Assembly (NCBI GenBank): GCA_964591245.1 | Contig: CAZPZZ010000024.1 | Span: 1-40,761, forward strand | Reading direction: 5' to 3' | DNA length: 40,761 bases | From: CAZPZZ01 sp964591245 | Lineage (GTDB): Bacteria > Acidobacteriota > Vicinamibacteria > Vicinamibacterales > UBA8438 | Part shown: one piece after another, positions 1 through 7,671 of the stretch | How positions within the stretch are numbered: position 1 is the stretch's first letter | Layout of the letters: the number at the start of each line of letters is the position of its first letter | Position numbers and translations under genes: made by a program | Notes under the pieces: generated by a model | The model's database searches: none | Told to the model about the DNA's origin: nothing | The model's input: only the letters and a program-made list of their open reading frames with translations

Positions 1-174
1 CGATGTCCGGGAGGTTGAGATCGAGAATCATCACCTCTGGCGGATCAGCATCGACGGCCCGCAGAGCTGCCGCCCCAGACCCCACGACCTCCACATCTGC
101 TGCACACTCGCGCCGGAACGCGCTTTGAATCAACGCGCAGTGTCACCATCATCTTCGACTACCAAGACACGCAT
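1..174 (-). CDS. Response regulator receiver domain, partial and frameshifted
   Basis: The first residues from the ATG at 174 read MRVLVVEDDGDTAR, the usual first strand and acidic pocket (E-D-D) of a CheY-like receiver. A TGA at 132-130 then stops the frame. The next frame resumes at once with LIQSAFRREC and continues to MILDLNLPDI, which carries the phospho-acceptor Asp and the LP turn. The two halves are one receiver domain missing a single base near 130-136 (plus strand AATCAACGCG, where AATCAAACGCG would restore the frame). The left edge cuts off the rest of the domain and any output domain, so the type of regulator cannot be told. It diverges from the TonB receptor gene. Either this is a true pseudogene or the base was lost in a short A run during sequencing or assembly. 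Confidence 0.75.
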
Positions 175-304
175 CAAATCACCAACAAGCCTGTTTCGGG
201 TACCGGTTGGTCCTTTTGCGCCAATCCTCCGAACTCTCGAATCTGCATCTCTTTCAACATAGCCCCTTCCTGCCTGGTCACGGTGCTGCAATCACACAAC
301 GTAC

Positions 305-325
305 GGACGGAACAGCGTTCGGTCC
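305..325. repeat. Imperfect palindrome in divergent intergenic region
   Basis: GGACGGAAC (305-313) and GTTCGGTCC (317-325) are inverted copies around AGC, with one mismatched central pair. The size and position between divergent genes would suit a dimeric regulator's operator, but a hairpin is equally possible. No regulator can be named. Confidence 0.4.
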
Positions 326-360
326 TCCCTCATCAAACACGCTATTGCCCGAACGTTTCG

Positions 361-377
361 CCGCCGTGACGCGGCGG
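361..377. repeat. Short GC-rich hairpin
   Basis: CCGCCG (361-366) pairs with CGGCGG (372-377) across the five-base loop TGACG. No T tract follows on either strand, so it is not a typical intrinsic terminator. It may be structural or regulatory. Confidence 0.35.
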
Positions 378-586
378 TAAATTCTCCGTAAACTGCGTGG
401 ATTTTGAGGCCAACACGCCCTAAATACCGATTTAACGCTTCCGAAACACATGTGTCACCCCCCCGTAACAGCGAAGCGATAGCGTTGACATCGTGATGAG
501 GCAGCGCGACACCGTCGATCTCCCACCGGCGAGCACGCAACCACTGGTGCTCCGTCAATCGGAATGAACACTTGGAGAATATGAGA

Positions 587-3364
587 ATGCACCGACGCGT
601 GTGTTTTTGGACGGGAATGGCCCTGGTTCTAGGGGCGTTACCCGCGATAGCCCAGACGACCGGACGGGTCGTGGGCGTGGTGATTGACGAGACGAATGCT
701 ATTCCCCTTCCCGGCGTGCCCGTAGAAGCCCAAGGCACGGCTGATATCGCCTATACAGATCTCGACGGTCGCTGGGAGCTTGAGCTTCCGGCAGGAGAAC
801 AAACACTCCTGGTCGCACTCGGGGGTTACGTGGAACGGAAGGTCACAGTCGACATCGTCCCGGGTGCCGTATCCGAGGTGCAGGTAGGCCTGACCACTAA
901 CGTCTTCGCCGAAGAGGTGGCGGTGATCGCCCCCTCGCTGGAAGCGGAGAGCTCAACGGCCTCTGCGCAAATGATGTTCCGAATGCGCGCGCCGGTCGTG
1001 CAAGACAACATCGGGGCGATCGAGATGCGTGCCAACAACGACTCGACCGCTGCCGACTCAATGGCGAGAGTGACCGGTGTGTCAGTCGTCGACGGCGGAT
1101 CCGTCTTTGTTCGTGGCCTAGGCGAACGCTACAGCAACACCACCCTCAACGGCACGTCAATGGTGACCACCCAACCGGATCGCCGCGTGGTTCCGCTCGA
1201 CCTCTTTCCGGCGGGTCTCATCGATAGCGTGCAGGTCAGCAAGACCTATACCCCGGACAAACCGTCCCAGTTCGCAGGCGGGCTCGTCGAAATCATCCCA
1301 CTGAAGCACCCAGCCCAGACCACATTCCAAGCCGGATTCGGCGCGGGCTTCAACACCATCACGACTGGCCAGACGGGCCTCGGCTACGCCGGCGGCAATC
1401 GAGAATGGTTCGGACGAGATAATGGCTCTCGGAGCTTACCGAGTTCACTGCCTAGTCGCAAAGTCATCCGCGGCGGTCGTTTCAGCGAAGCCGCCAAAAT
1501 CGGATTCACCAGAGACCAACTCGAACGCTTTGGCGAACAATTCACGAACGTGTGGGATCCCGTCAGTGAAAAGCTCCCGCTCAACAGCAACTTCAACTTC
1601 CTCTACGGGGGACGACACGGCAAGTTCGGCATCGTGACGACGCTGAGACAGGGCCAAGCTTCGCAGCTGACCAACGAGACACAAACCTTCTACAAGGTCG
1701 GACAAGGCGACGCCATCGAACGATTCAACGGTCCGTACGACTTCAACATCACCGAACGGACCGGCAACCTCGGCGGAGTCGGAAACGTCTCCTTCCAGGC
1801 CAATGCGAACCACCGCGTGTCGTTCGACAACTTCTTCACCCAGGTCGGCACGAATGCCACACGCACCTTCCAGGGATACAACGACGACGCGGATAACGAG
1901 ATTAAGAATCAGCGCCTCTGGTTTGTTGAAGAACGCATCACGACTCACCACTTTGGCGGAGACCATCTCTTCCCCGGTGTATCCAATAGCCGGTTTGACT
2001 GGAAATATGCCTACTCGCGCGGTGACCGCGCAGAGCCAGATCTTCGCGAAGTGCTCTACGAATTCGACCCAGCCAGAAGCGACTTCGTACTTGCTGACGA
2101 ATCCCGAAGCGGTCTCCGTCAATTCATCGACTTGCTCGACGCGAGCAACCAAATCAACGCCAACTGGAGTTCCGTCGTCTCTGGCGTTCGTGGTTTACCC
2201 ACCCAGGTGAAGGTTGGAGGAAGCTACATCGATCGCGCCCGAGACTTCAATTCGCGCCAGTTCCGTTTCGTACCACAACGGGTGAGCGCCCTCGACCTCT
2301 CATTACCAGCCGAAGCGTTGTTCGCGCCTGCCAACATCGGTGACGCATTCGAGCTCAAGGAGGAAACACGAGGCACGGATCGGTACGACGCGACCCAGGA
2401 GACTGCTTCCGTCTACGGGATGGTAGATGTCCCGATGTCAGCTAGGCTGCGCTTCGTCGGTGGAGCTCGCATCGAGAACTTCCAGCAAGACGTCATTACG
2501 CTTGACCCCTATGCACGTACCATCGACCAGACAACGGGTACAGTGACCGCAGCCAGCCTGGACGAATCGAATATTTTCCCGGCGACCAACTTCGTCTACG
2601 CCGTCCAAGGCGACCAGAACATCCGATTCGGCTACAGCCGGACGGTTAACCGACCAGAGTTCCGTGAGGTTTCGCCCTTCGATTTCACGGACGTCATTGG
2701 CGGACGGACTATTGTCGGCAATCCCAATCTCAAACAATCACTCATCGACAACGTCGACGCGCGCTGGGAATGGTTCCCTGGCTCCGAGGAAGTCGTCTCG
2801 GCGAGCTTTTTCTACAAGCGTTTTCAGGACCCAATCGAGGCCACCGTCCGCCCCACGGCGCAACTGCAGACCTCATTCACAAACGCCGCATCGGCAAACA
2901 ATGTCGGTCTCGAAGTCGAAGCCCGTAAATCGCTCGGTCGGTTCGTCTTCATCGGAGCCAATTACACCTACGTGGACTCGGAAGTCACTATTTCCACAGA
3001 ACAAGTCAATTTGCAGGTGCAGTCCACGCTCAGCCGTCCACTCGCCGGTACGTCGAAGAACCTCTTCAACGCCTTGTTCGAAGTTCGCGGCGGCAGCTAC
3101 TCCGGTCGCCTACTGGTGAACTGGTTCGATGACCGCATCAATGACGTGGGGTCACTTGGTCTCCCTGACATCATCGAGAAAGCCCGCGGCACGGTGGATT
3201 TCGTCTTCTCCAAGCGTTTCAACCCTGTCAGCTTGAAATTTGGCATCGCCAACCTGACAGACGCCACATACCAATTTACTCAAGGAACTTCGAGCAATGC
3301 TCCCACCCAGCGCATCTTCCGCCTGGGACGGGTGGTGACGTTCGGTCTCACCTTCCACCCGTAA
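587..3364 (+). CDS. TonB-dependent outer-membrane receptor with carboxypeptidase-regulatory domain
   Basis: An outer-membrane beta-barrel receptor that would import a ligand using TonB energy. I place the start at ATG 587, nine bases after GGAG (574-577); ATG 581 and TTG 572 are in frame but poorly spaced. A Sec signal ends near LPAIAQ (residues 1-22). A CarboxypepD_reg-like beta-sandwich follows (about 25-105), then the plug domain with the conserved block VFVRGLGERYSN and the segment DRRVVPLDLFPAGLIDSVQV. The remainder is a long barrel ending in FGLTFHP. At 925 residues it has normal receptor length. It is followed 46 bp later by a secreted beta-helix-like protein and then a lipoprotein, probably one uptake locus. 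The ligand cannot be told from sequence. Receptors with this plug block and partner are common in Acidobacteriota and Proteobacteria. Confidence 0.93.
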   Translation: MHRRVCFWTGMALVLGALPAIAQTTGRVVGVVIDETNAIPLPGVPVEAQGTADIAYTDLDGRWELELPAGEQTLLVALGGYVERKVTVDIVPGAVSEVQVGLTTNVFAEEVAVIAPSLEAESSTASAQMMFRMRAPVVQDNIGAIEMRANNDSTAADSMARVTGVSVVDGGSVFVRGLGERYSNTTLNGTSMVTTQPDRRVVPLDLFPAGLIDSVQVSKTYTPDKPSQFAGGLVEIIPLKHPAQTTFQAGFGAGFNTITTGQTGLGYAGGNREWFGRDNGSRSLPSSLPSRKVIRGGRFSEAAKIGFTRDQLERFGEQFTNVWDPVSEKLPLNSNFNFLYGGRHGKFGIVTTLRQGQASQLTNETQTFYKVGQGDAIERFNGPYDFNITERTGNLGGVGNVSFQANANHRVSFDNFFTQVGTNATRTFQGYNDDADNEIKNQRLWFVEERITTHHFGGDHLFPGVSNSRFDWKYAYSRGDRAEPDLREVLYEFDPARSDFVLADESRSGLRQFIDLLDASNQINANWSSVVSGVRGLPTQVKVGGSYIDRARDFNSRQFRFVPQRVSALDLSLPAEALFAPANIGDAFELKEETRGTDRYDATQETASVYGMVDVPMSARLRFVGGARIENFQQDVITLDPYARTIDQTTGTVTAASLDESNIFPATNFVYAVQGDQNIRFGYSRTVNRPEFREVSPFDFTDVIGGRTIVGNPNLKQSLIDNVDARWEWFPGSEEVVSASFFYKRFQDPIEATVRPTAQLQTSFTNAASANNVGLEVEARKSLGRFVFIGANYTYVDSEVTISTEQVNLQVQSTLSRPLAGTSKNLFNALFEVRGGSYSGRLLVNWFDDRINDVGSLGLPDIIEKARGTVDFVFSKRFNPVSLKFGIANLTDATYQFTQGTSSNAPTQRIFRLGRVVTFGLTFHP

Positions 3365-3410
3365 TAGCAGCGTGGCTAAGAGATAAGAGATATCAGAACG
3401 GAAAGGACGG

Positions 3411-4802
3411 ATGAATCCAATGAATGGCATGGCAATGGCACAGAGAGTGGCGCGTCGCACCATTCTGCCAGCATTGCTCGCACTGGGGATGGGAACATTT
3501 GCGCACACCGTCTTCACGCAAGAGAACATCGTATGCGTTCCACTGTCCGGCGAAACCGTCACCGAACTCTGCTTGGTCACCGGGCGGATTGCGACCGACA
3601 CCACGTTCACCGTGGATCGGTTTTGGCTGCTTCGAGGCGCCGTCTTCGTCGACGCGCCAGCCCGCCTGACCATCGAGGCAGGTACTTACATATTCGGCGA
3701 ATTCGCCACGAACGGCACGCTCATCATCTCGCGAGGCGCCCAGATCCTGGCAAACGGCACAGCCGATGCGCCCATCGTCATGACGAGCGACCAACCCATT
3801 GGTGAGCGAGCCCGGGCTGACTGGGGCGGGCTCATCATCAACGGTGCCGCGCCAATGAACGTCCCCGGGAACGAAGCCGTCGGAGAGGGCGACACGGGTA
3901 TTTACGGTGGCACCTCCGTCGATGACGACAGCGGCCACCTTCGCTATGTCCGAGTGGAATTCGCCGGCACCGAGTTCAGCCCGGACAACGAACTGAACGG
4001 TATCGCATTTCAGGGAGTCGGCACCGCGACGGAAGTCGAACACGTCATGGTGAAGTACAGCAAGGATGACGGACTCGAGTTCTTCGGTGGCACGGTTACT
4101 GCAAAATGGATCGTGCTGCAGGGAATCGCCGACGACAGTATCGACTGGACCGATGGCTGGACCGGCAAGGGGCAATTCATCATCGTGCTGCAAAGCGGAG
4201 ACGACGCCGACCAGGGCATTGAAGCGGATAACAACGGTGACAATAACAACCTGACGCCGCGTTCAAACCCGACTTTGTACAACCTGACATTGGTTGGTGC
4301 CCCTGATAGCAACGAAGGCCAAGAAAGTGACATCGGCATGCTACTTCGTGAGGGCACCTCGGCGACAATCCGCAATTTCATCGTGACCGGCTTCAAGGAA
4401 GCCTCGATCGACATCGACGACTCCGTGACGTTCTCCCAGATCACGAGTGGCAATTTGACGCTCGGGAGCGGCATTATTTACGGGAACTGTGTGGTCAGCA
4501 AATGCGTTGACCAGTTTCGACTCGACAGCGACGATAAGGAAGCGCCGATCACCACGCAAGACTTCGTCACCAACAGTCCGAGTATCTCGTTCGCGGATCC
4601 GGAGCTTGGGGATCCGTTCAACCTGACAAACCCGAACTTCCAGCCAGCCGCACTCTCGCCTGCACTCAGTGGCGCAGTCTCGCCTGCAGTACCGCCTAAC
4701 GATGGATTTTTCGACATCGCAAACTTTATCGGTGCCGTCGGACCAGCAGGTGGTGGTCAGGATACCTGGTGGCAAGGCTGGACGGATTTTTCAGCCAGTT
4801 AG
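3411..4802 (+). CDS. Secreted Asp/Asn-rich beta-helix-like surface protein, receptor partner
   Basis: The 463-residue product has a signal-like N-terminus (ARRTILPALLALGMGTFAHTVF). A long run of short hydrophobic strands alternates with Asn/Asp/Gly turns, as in right-handed parallel beta-helices. Recognisable steps are FWLLRGAVFVDAPARLTIEAGT, NGTLIISRGAQILANGTADAP and RADWGGLIINGAAP. An acidic middle, GIEADNNGDNNN, could bind calcium. The C-terminus has FIGAVGP and WWQGWTDF, an ending I associate with this exported family. The start ATG at 3411 follows AAGGACGG at good spacing. It lies 46 bp after the TonB receptor on the same strand, so co-transcription is likely. I infer a surface or periplasmic ligand-binding partner. 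No catalytic residue is evident. Confidence 0.72.
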   Translation: MNPMNGMAMAQRVARRTILPALLALGMGTFAHTVFTQENIVCVPLSGETVTELCLVTGRIATDTTFTVDRFWLLRGAVFVDAPARLTIEAGTYIFGEFATNGTLIISRGAQILANGTADAPIVMTSDQPIGERARADWGGLIINGAAPMNVPGNEAVGEGDTGIYGGTSVDDDSGHLRYVRVEFAGTEFSPDNELNGIAFQGVGTATEVEHVMVKYSKDDGLEFFGGTVTAKWIVLQGIADDSIDWTDGWTGKGQFIIVLQSGDDADQGIEADNNGDNNNLTPRSNPTLYNLTLVGAPDSNEGQESDIGMLLREGTSATIRNFIVTGFKEASIDIDDSVTFSQITSGNLTLGSGIIYGNCVVSKCVDQFRLDSDDKEAPITTQDFVTNSPSISFADPELGDPFNLTNPNFQPAALSPALSGAVSPAVPPNDGFFDIANFIGAVGPAGGGQDTWWQGWTDFSAS

Positions 4803-4835
4803 TGAGCCAACGTGTCGAGCACCGTGCCACAGACC

Positions 4836-5411
4836 ATGGGCACCTCGCCCGCTACCGTGAAACTCCGTCGTCAAACTGCCTGCCGTGGCTCCCGCCATGG
4901 GACGCAAGCCACGGCAGGTCTTTCCATCCTGCTTTTTCTTCTCGCATGGAGTGGTGGGTGTCGCGAGCACCGACCCCTCGAACCACTGACCAACACATAC
5001 CCCTCGAACCACGCCCTTGCCCAAGCGGTACTCGACGCGCTGTCTGCAGCAGATTACGACCGCCTTGCTACCCTCGCACTCAATGGCCAAGAGTTTCGGG
5101 ATGTCGTCTGGCCGGAGCTGCCATCGAGTAACCCGGATCGTGGCCTACCCGTTTCTTACGCGTGGAACGATCTCAACCAGAAGAGCACGAACGGCTTGCG
5201 CCGTTTACTCGCCCGGTGGGGTGGACACACCTTTGAACTGCTGGATGTGACTTTCGATGGAGAAACCACCGAGTACGAGTCGTTTCGGGTCCATCGAGAG
5301 ACACGCCTGACCCTGCGGGACACAGACGGCGAAGAACTCGACGTACACTTTTTCGGCTCCACCCTCGTACGCAACGGCAACTACAAGGTGTTCAGCTACG
5401 TCGTAGACTAG
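4836..5411 (+). CDS. Putative lipoprotein of unknown function
   Basis: The product is about 191 residues, with a hydrophobic stretch LSILLFLLAWSGGC that ends in a lipobox-like SGGC, so the mature protein would be lipid-anchored at that Cys. The rest is soluble and mixed alpha/beta, beginning with NHALAQAVLDALSAADYDRLATLAL and ending in strands (HFFGSTLVRNGNYKVFSYVVD), somewhat like an NTF2/SnoaL-type fold, though I cannot confirm that. The start is uncertain: GTG 4812, ATG 4836 and GTG 4857 are in frame and none has a clear ribosome site. A perfect 12-bp hairpin (4879-4918) falls within the N-terminal codons. The gene follows the beta-helix protein by about 33 bp and may belong to the same locus. 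Confidence 0.65.
   Translation: MGTSPATVKLRRQTACRGSRHGTQATAGLSILLFLLAWSGGCREHRPLEPLTNTYPSNHALAQAVLDALSAADYDRLATLALNGQEFRDVVWPELPSSNPDRGLPVSYAWNDLNQKSTNGLRRLLARWGGHTFELLDVTFDGETTEYESFRVHRETRLTLRDTDGEELDVHFFGSTLVRNGNYKVFSYVVD
4879..4918 (+). terminator. Perfect 12-bp hairpin after the TonB locus, terminator- or attenuator-like
   Basis: CCTGCCGTGGCT (4879-4890) and AGCCACGGCAGG (4907-4918) pair perfectly around a 16-base loop. The pyrimidine-rich tail TCTTTCC follows, with CTTTTTCTTCT slightly further on. It lies 77 bp after the stop at 4802 but inside the annotated start region of the lipoprotein gene. It may therefore be a weak terminator or attenuator, or the lipoprotein start may lie downstream. 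Confidence 0.4.
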
Positions 5412-5640
5412 AGGCTGTTTTGACCTGAACCTGGTCCAGGTGAGCCTCGCCGGAGCCCTCCAGGATCTTCTGGTCTCCCACGATCCCACACGGCAAATCT
5501 CTCGCGCCCATCTCCATGTCTTGCACCCCCTTCGTGCTCATTCCAGAACACGCAGAGCCATTCCCTCCCCATGCCGTCACTTTTGGCTCATCAGCATCCT
5601 GCCCCACAGATACGGCACTGAATGTGGGATCATTTCTGCA

Positions 5641-7239
5641 GTGATCCGCCACTGGTTCTACCTCATCTCCGCTCTCACCCTCGCCGGGATTGGCATCGCG
5701 TCCATGTTCGCCACGGGAGCACTCTGGGCACTACTCATCGTTCTACCACTGCTGCTTCTCGGACTCTATGACATCGTGCAGCGGGAACACGCCATTCTCC
5801 GTAACTTTCCCTTGATCGGACACGTCCGCTACCTCTTCGAGGCAGTGCGACCAGAGATCCAGCAATACTTCATAGAGTCGAATACCGACGCGTTCCCCAT
5901 CGAACGCGAGTTTCGTGAAATCGTCTATCAACGAGCCAAAGGGGCGCTCGAGACACGCCCCTTCGGTACCCAACGCGATGTCTATCGGATCGGCTATGAA
6001 TGGGCCTCACACTCGCTCACTCCGGTCCCTCCTCTACTCTCACCGCCCCGGATCAGGATCGGGCGTACCGAGTGTCGCCATCCATATGATGCGTCCTTAC
6101 TCAACATCTCAGCCATGAGCTTCGGTTCGCTATCGAAGAATGCCGTGCTCGCGCTGAACGCCGGTGCCAAACAGGGCGGATTCGCCCACAACACCGGCGA
6201 AGGCGGCATCGCGCCCTACCACCTCGACCCCGGCGGCGACCTCATCTGGCAAATCGGTACCGGCTACTTCGGTTGTCGCACGCCTGAGGGCCAATTCGAT
6301 CCGGAGCGCTTTCGCGACCAGGCCGCGTACCCAACCGTCAAACTTATCGAGCTCAAACTTTCTCAAGGCGCGAAGCCTGGCCACGGCGGCGTACTCCCTG
6401 GTGGAAAGGTCACGAAAGAAATAGCGCGCATTCGAGGGGTTCGCCCGTGGCAGACTGTCGTATCTCCACCCGCACACACAGCATTTACAACGCCTTCGGG
6501 CCTGCTGGAGTTTGTGGCCCAACTGCGGGGATTATCTGGCAAACCCGTCGGATTCAAACTGTGCGTGGGACAGCGGGCTGAGTTTCTTCGCATTTGTCGC
6601 GCGATGCTCGACACCGGTCTCACCCCCGACTTCATCACGGTAGATGGCGGCGAAGGAGGAACGGGGGCAGCGCCCCTCGAGTTCTCCAACTCCATGGGCA
6701 TGCCCGCGCGCGATGGATGGATGCTCGTGAACAACGCCCTCACGGGAACCGGTCTCCGGAAACGCATCGCGCTCATCGCATCAGGCAAGATTCTGACCGG
6801 TTTCGATATGGCTCGAGCCCTCGCGCTTGGCGCCGATCTCTGCCTCTCCGCTCGAGGCATGATGCTCGCACTTGGCTGTATTCAGGCCTTGCGATGCAAC
6901 TCAGGTGGGTGTCCGACCGGTGTCGCCACCCAAAAAGCTGCACTCGTGCACGGACTTGACGTGAACGACAAGACTCCCCGGGTCGCCCGCTTCCAGAAAG
7001 GCACCGTCGACAGCCTCCTGGAACTCCTCGGTGCCATGGGCCTGACCCATCCCTCCGACCTGGGTCCGCATCACATCTTCCGACGCGTCAGCGACAATCA
7101 CATCCGGACCCTGGCTCAATTCCACGACTTTCTTACCGACGGCGAACTTCTCGACGGCGGGACCAATCATCCACTCTGGCGCGAAGACTGGCGGGCCGCC
7201 TGCGAATTCAAAGAACTCAGTTCATTTCCCGACGCCTAG
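5641..7239 (+). CDS. Membrane-anchored FMN-binding glutamate synthase-like protein
   Basis: This is a stand-alone version of the FMN/iron-sulfur synthase domain of glutamate synthase. From the GTG at 5641 (532 residues), two N-terminal membrane segments (about 5-50) precede the TIM-barrel domain. Signature blocks are SAMSFGSLS, HNTGEGG, KPGHGG, TVDGGEGGTGAAP and the cysteine pattern C-x5-C-x4-C in CIQALRCNSGGCPTGVATQ, which matches the 3Fe-4S ligands of glutamate synthases. There is no N-terminal glutaminase domain, so it cannot release ammonia from glutamine by itself. The open frame extends upstream to 5440, but the added 67 residues look non-coding. Family members of this type (GltS-like oxidoreductases) are often annotated without a proven substrate. 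It stands alone between unrelated genes. Confidence 0.9.
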   Translation: MIRHWFYLISALTLAGIGIASMFATGALWALLIVLPLLLLGLYDIVQREHAILRNFPLIGHVRYLFEAVRPEIQQYFIESNTDAFPIEREFREIVYQRAKGALETRPFGTQRDVYRIGYEWASHSLTPVPPLLSPPRIRIGRTECRHPYDASLLNISAMSFGSLSKNAVLALNAGAKQGGFAHNTGEGGIAPYHLDPGGDLIWQIGTGYFGCRTPEGQFDPERFRDQAAYPTVKLIELKLSQGAKPGHGGVLPGGKVTKEIARIRGVRPWQTVVSPPAHTAFTTPSGLLEFVAQLRGLSGKPVGFKLCVGQRAEFLRICRAMLDTGLTPDFITVDGGEGGTGAAPLEFSNSMGMPARDGWMLVNNALTGTGLRKRIALIASGKILTGFDMARALALGADLCLSARGMMLALGCIQALRCNSGGCPTGVATQKAALVHGLDVNDKTPRVARFQKGTVDSLLELLGAMGLTHPSDLGPHHIFRRVSDNHIRTLAQFHDFLTDGELLDGGTNHPLWREDWRAACEFKELSSFPDA

Positions 7240-7671
7240 TCGCCTAACGCTCGAATAACCTCGGCGAGTACACCTGGACCCAGCTCGGTCCAGTCTCGCG
7301 CCCCGGAGGAACAGATTAATCCAAGTTGCGAAACCCTCTGTCGCTGACGGAACACCCACGACTGGACGGCACAACTGACCAGCCGCCGCGACGATAGCGC
7401 AGGGTAATGTCACTCGAACTGCGGGTAGGTAGGGGATTGATGAACGAGGAGCTCGGCGAGCCCCCGTTTCACTGGCTGCATCCCTCAATCAGTCTGTGAG
7501 GGCGGTAGTATACTAGCAACGGATGCGGGCTCGCCTCTGGATAGGAAGAGAATTCCTTTAGCAACAGCACAATGGCCGTGCGCCAGTGAGCCCGTGGCGG
7601 TGAGTAACACGCATACCCGCCTAAGGCCGGTCAGCGCCAACCACTGTCACCCTGTGAGAGGAATTGAACGG
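7240..7671. other. 432-bp intergenic region with terminator-like hairpin and a possible promoter
   Basis: No gene is convincing here. It holds a 7-bp hairpin at 7274-7293, a TATACT hexamer at 7509-7514 that could be a -10 box (the -35 position reads CAATCA, poor), and GTGGCGGTGAGTAACACG at 7594-7611, which resembles a conserved stretch of 16S rRNA. An open frame begins upstream at 7594, but the GTPase start is better placed at 7672. Confidence 0.45.
7274..7293 (+). terminator. Terminator-like hairpin after the glutamate synthase-like gene
   Basis: CTGGACC (7274-7280) pairs perfectly with GGTCCAG (7287-7293) over a six-base loop, 34 bp after the stop codon. There is no T tract, so intrinsic termination is only possible. 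Confidence 0.35.

Larger units (their letters stand above)
175..586. other. Divergent intergenic region with two inverted repeats
   Basis: This stretch separates the minus-strand response regulator from the plus-strand TonB receptor and holds no convincing gene. It must contain both start regions. Two inverted repeats are visible, at 305-325 and 361-377. A TTGACA hexamer lies at 485-490 but has no acceptable -10 box 16-18 bases downstream, so I do not call a promoter. Confidence 0.5.

Noticed and set aside
292..738. Minus-strand frame of 148 codons across the TonB receptor start
   Set aside because: It overlaps the divergent control region and the receptor signal peptide, and its composition is unlike the real genes.
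5440..5640. 67-residue N-terminal extension of the glutamate synthase-like protein
   Set aside because: Its composition is atypical, there is no ribosome site at 5440, and the family-like membrane helix starts right after GTG 5641.
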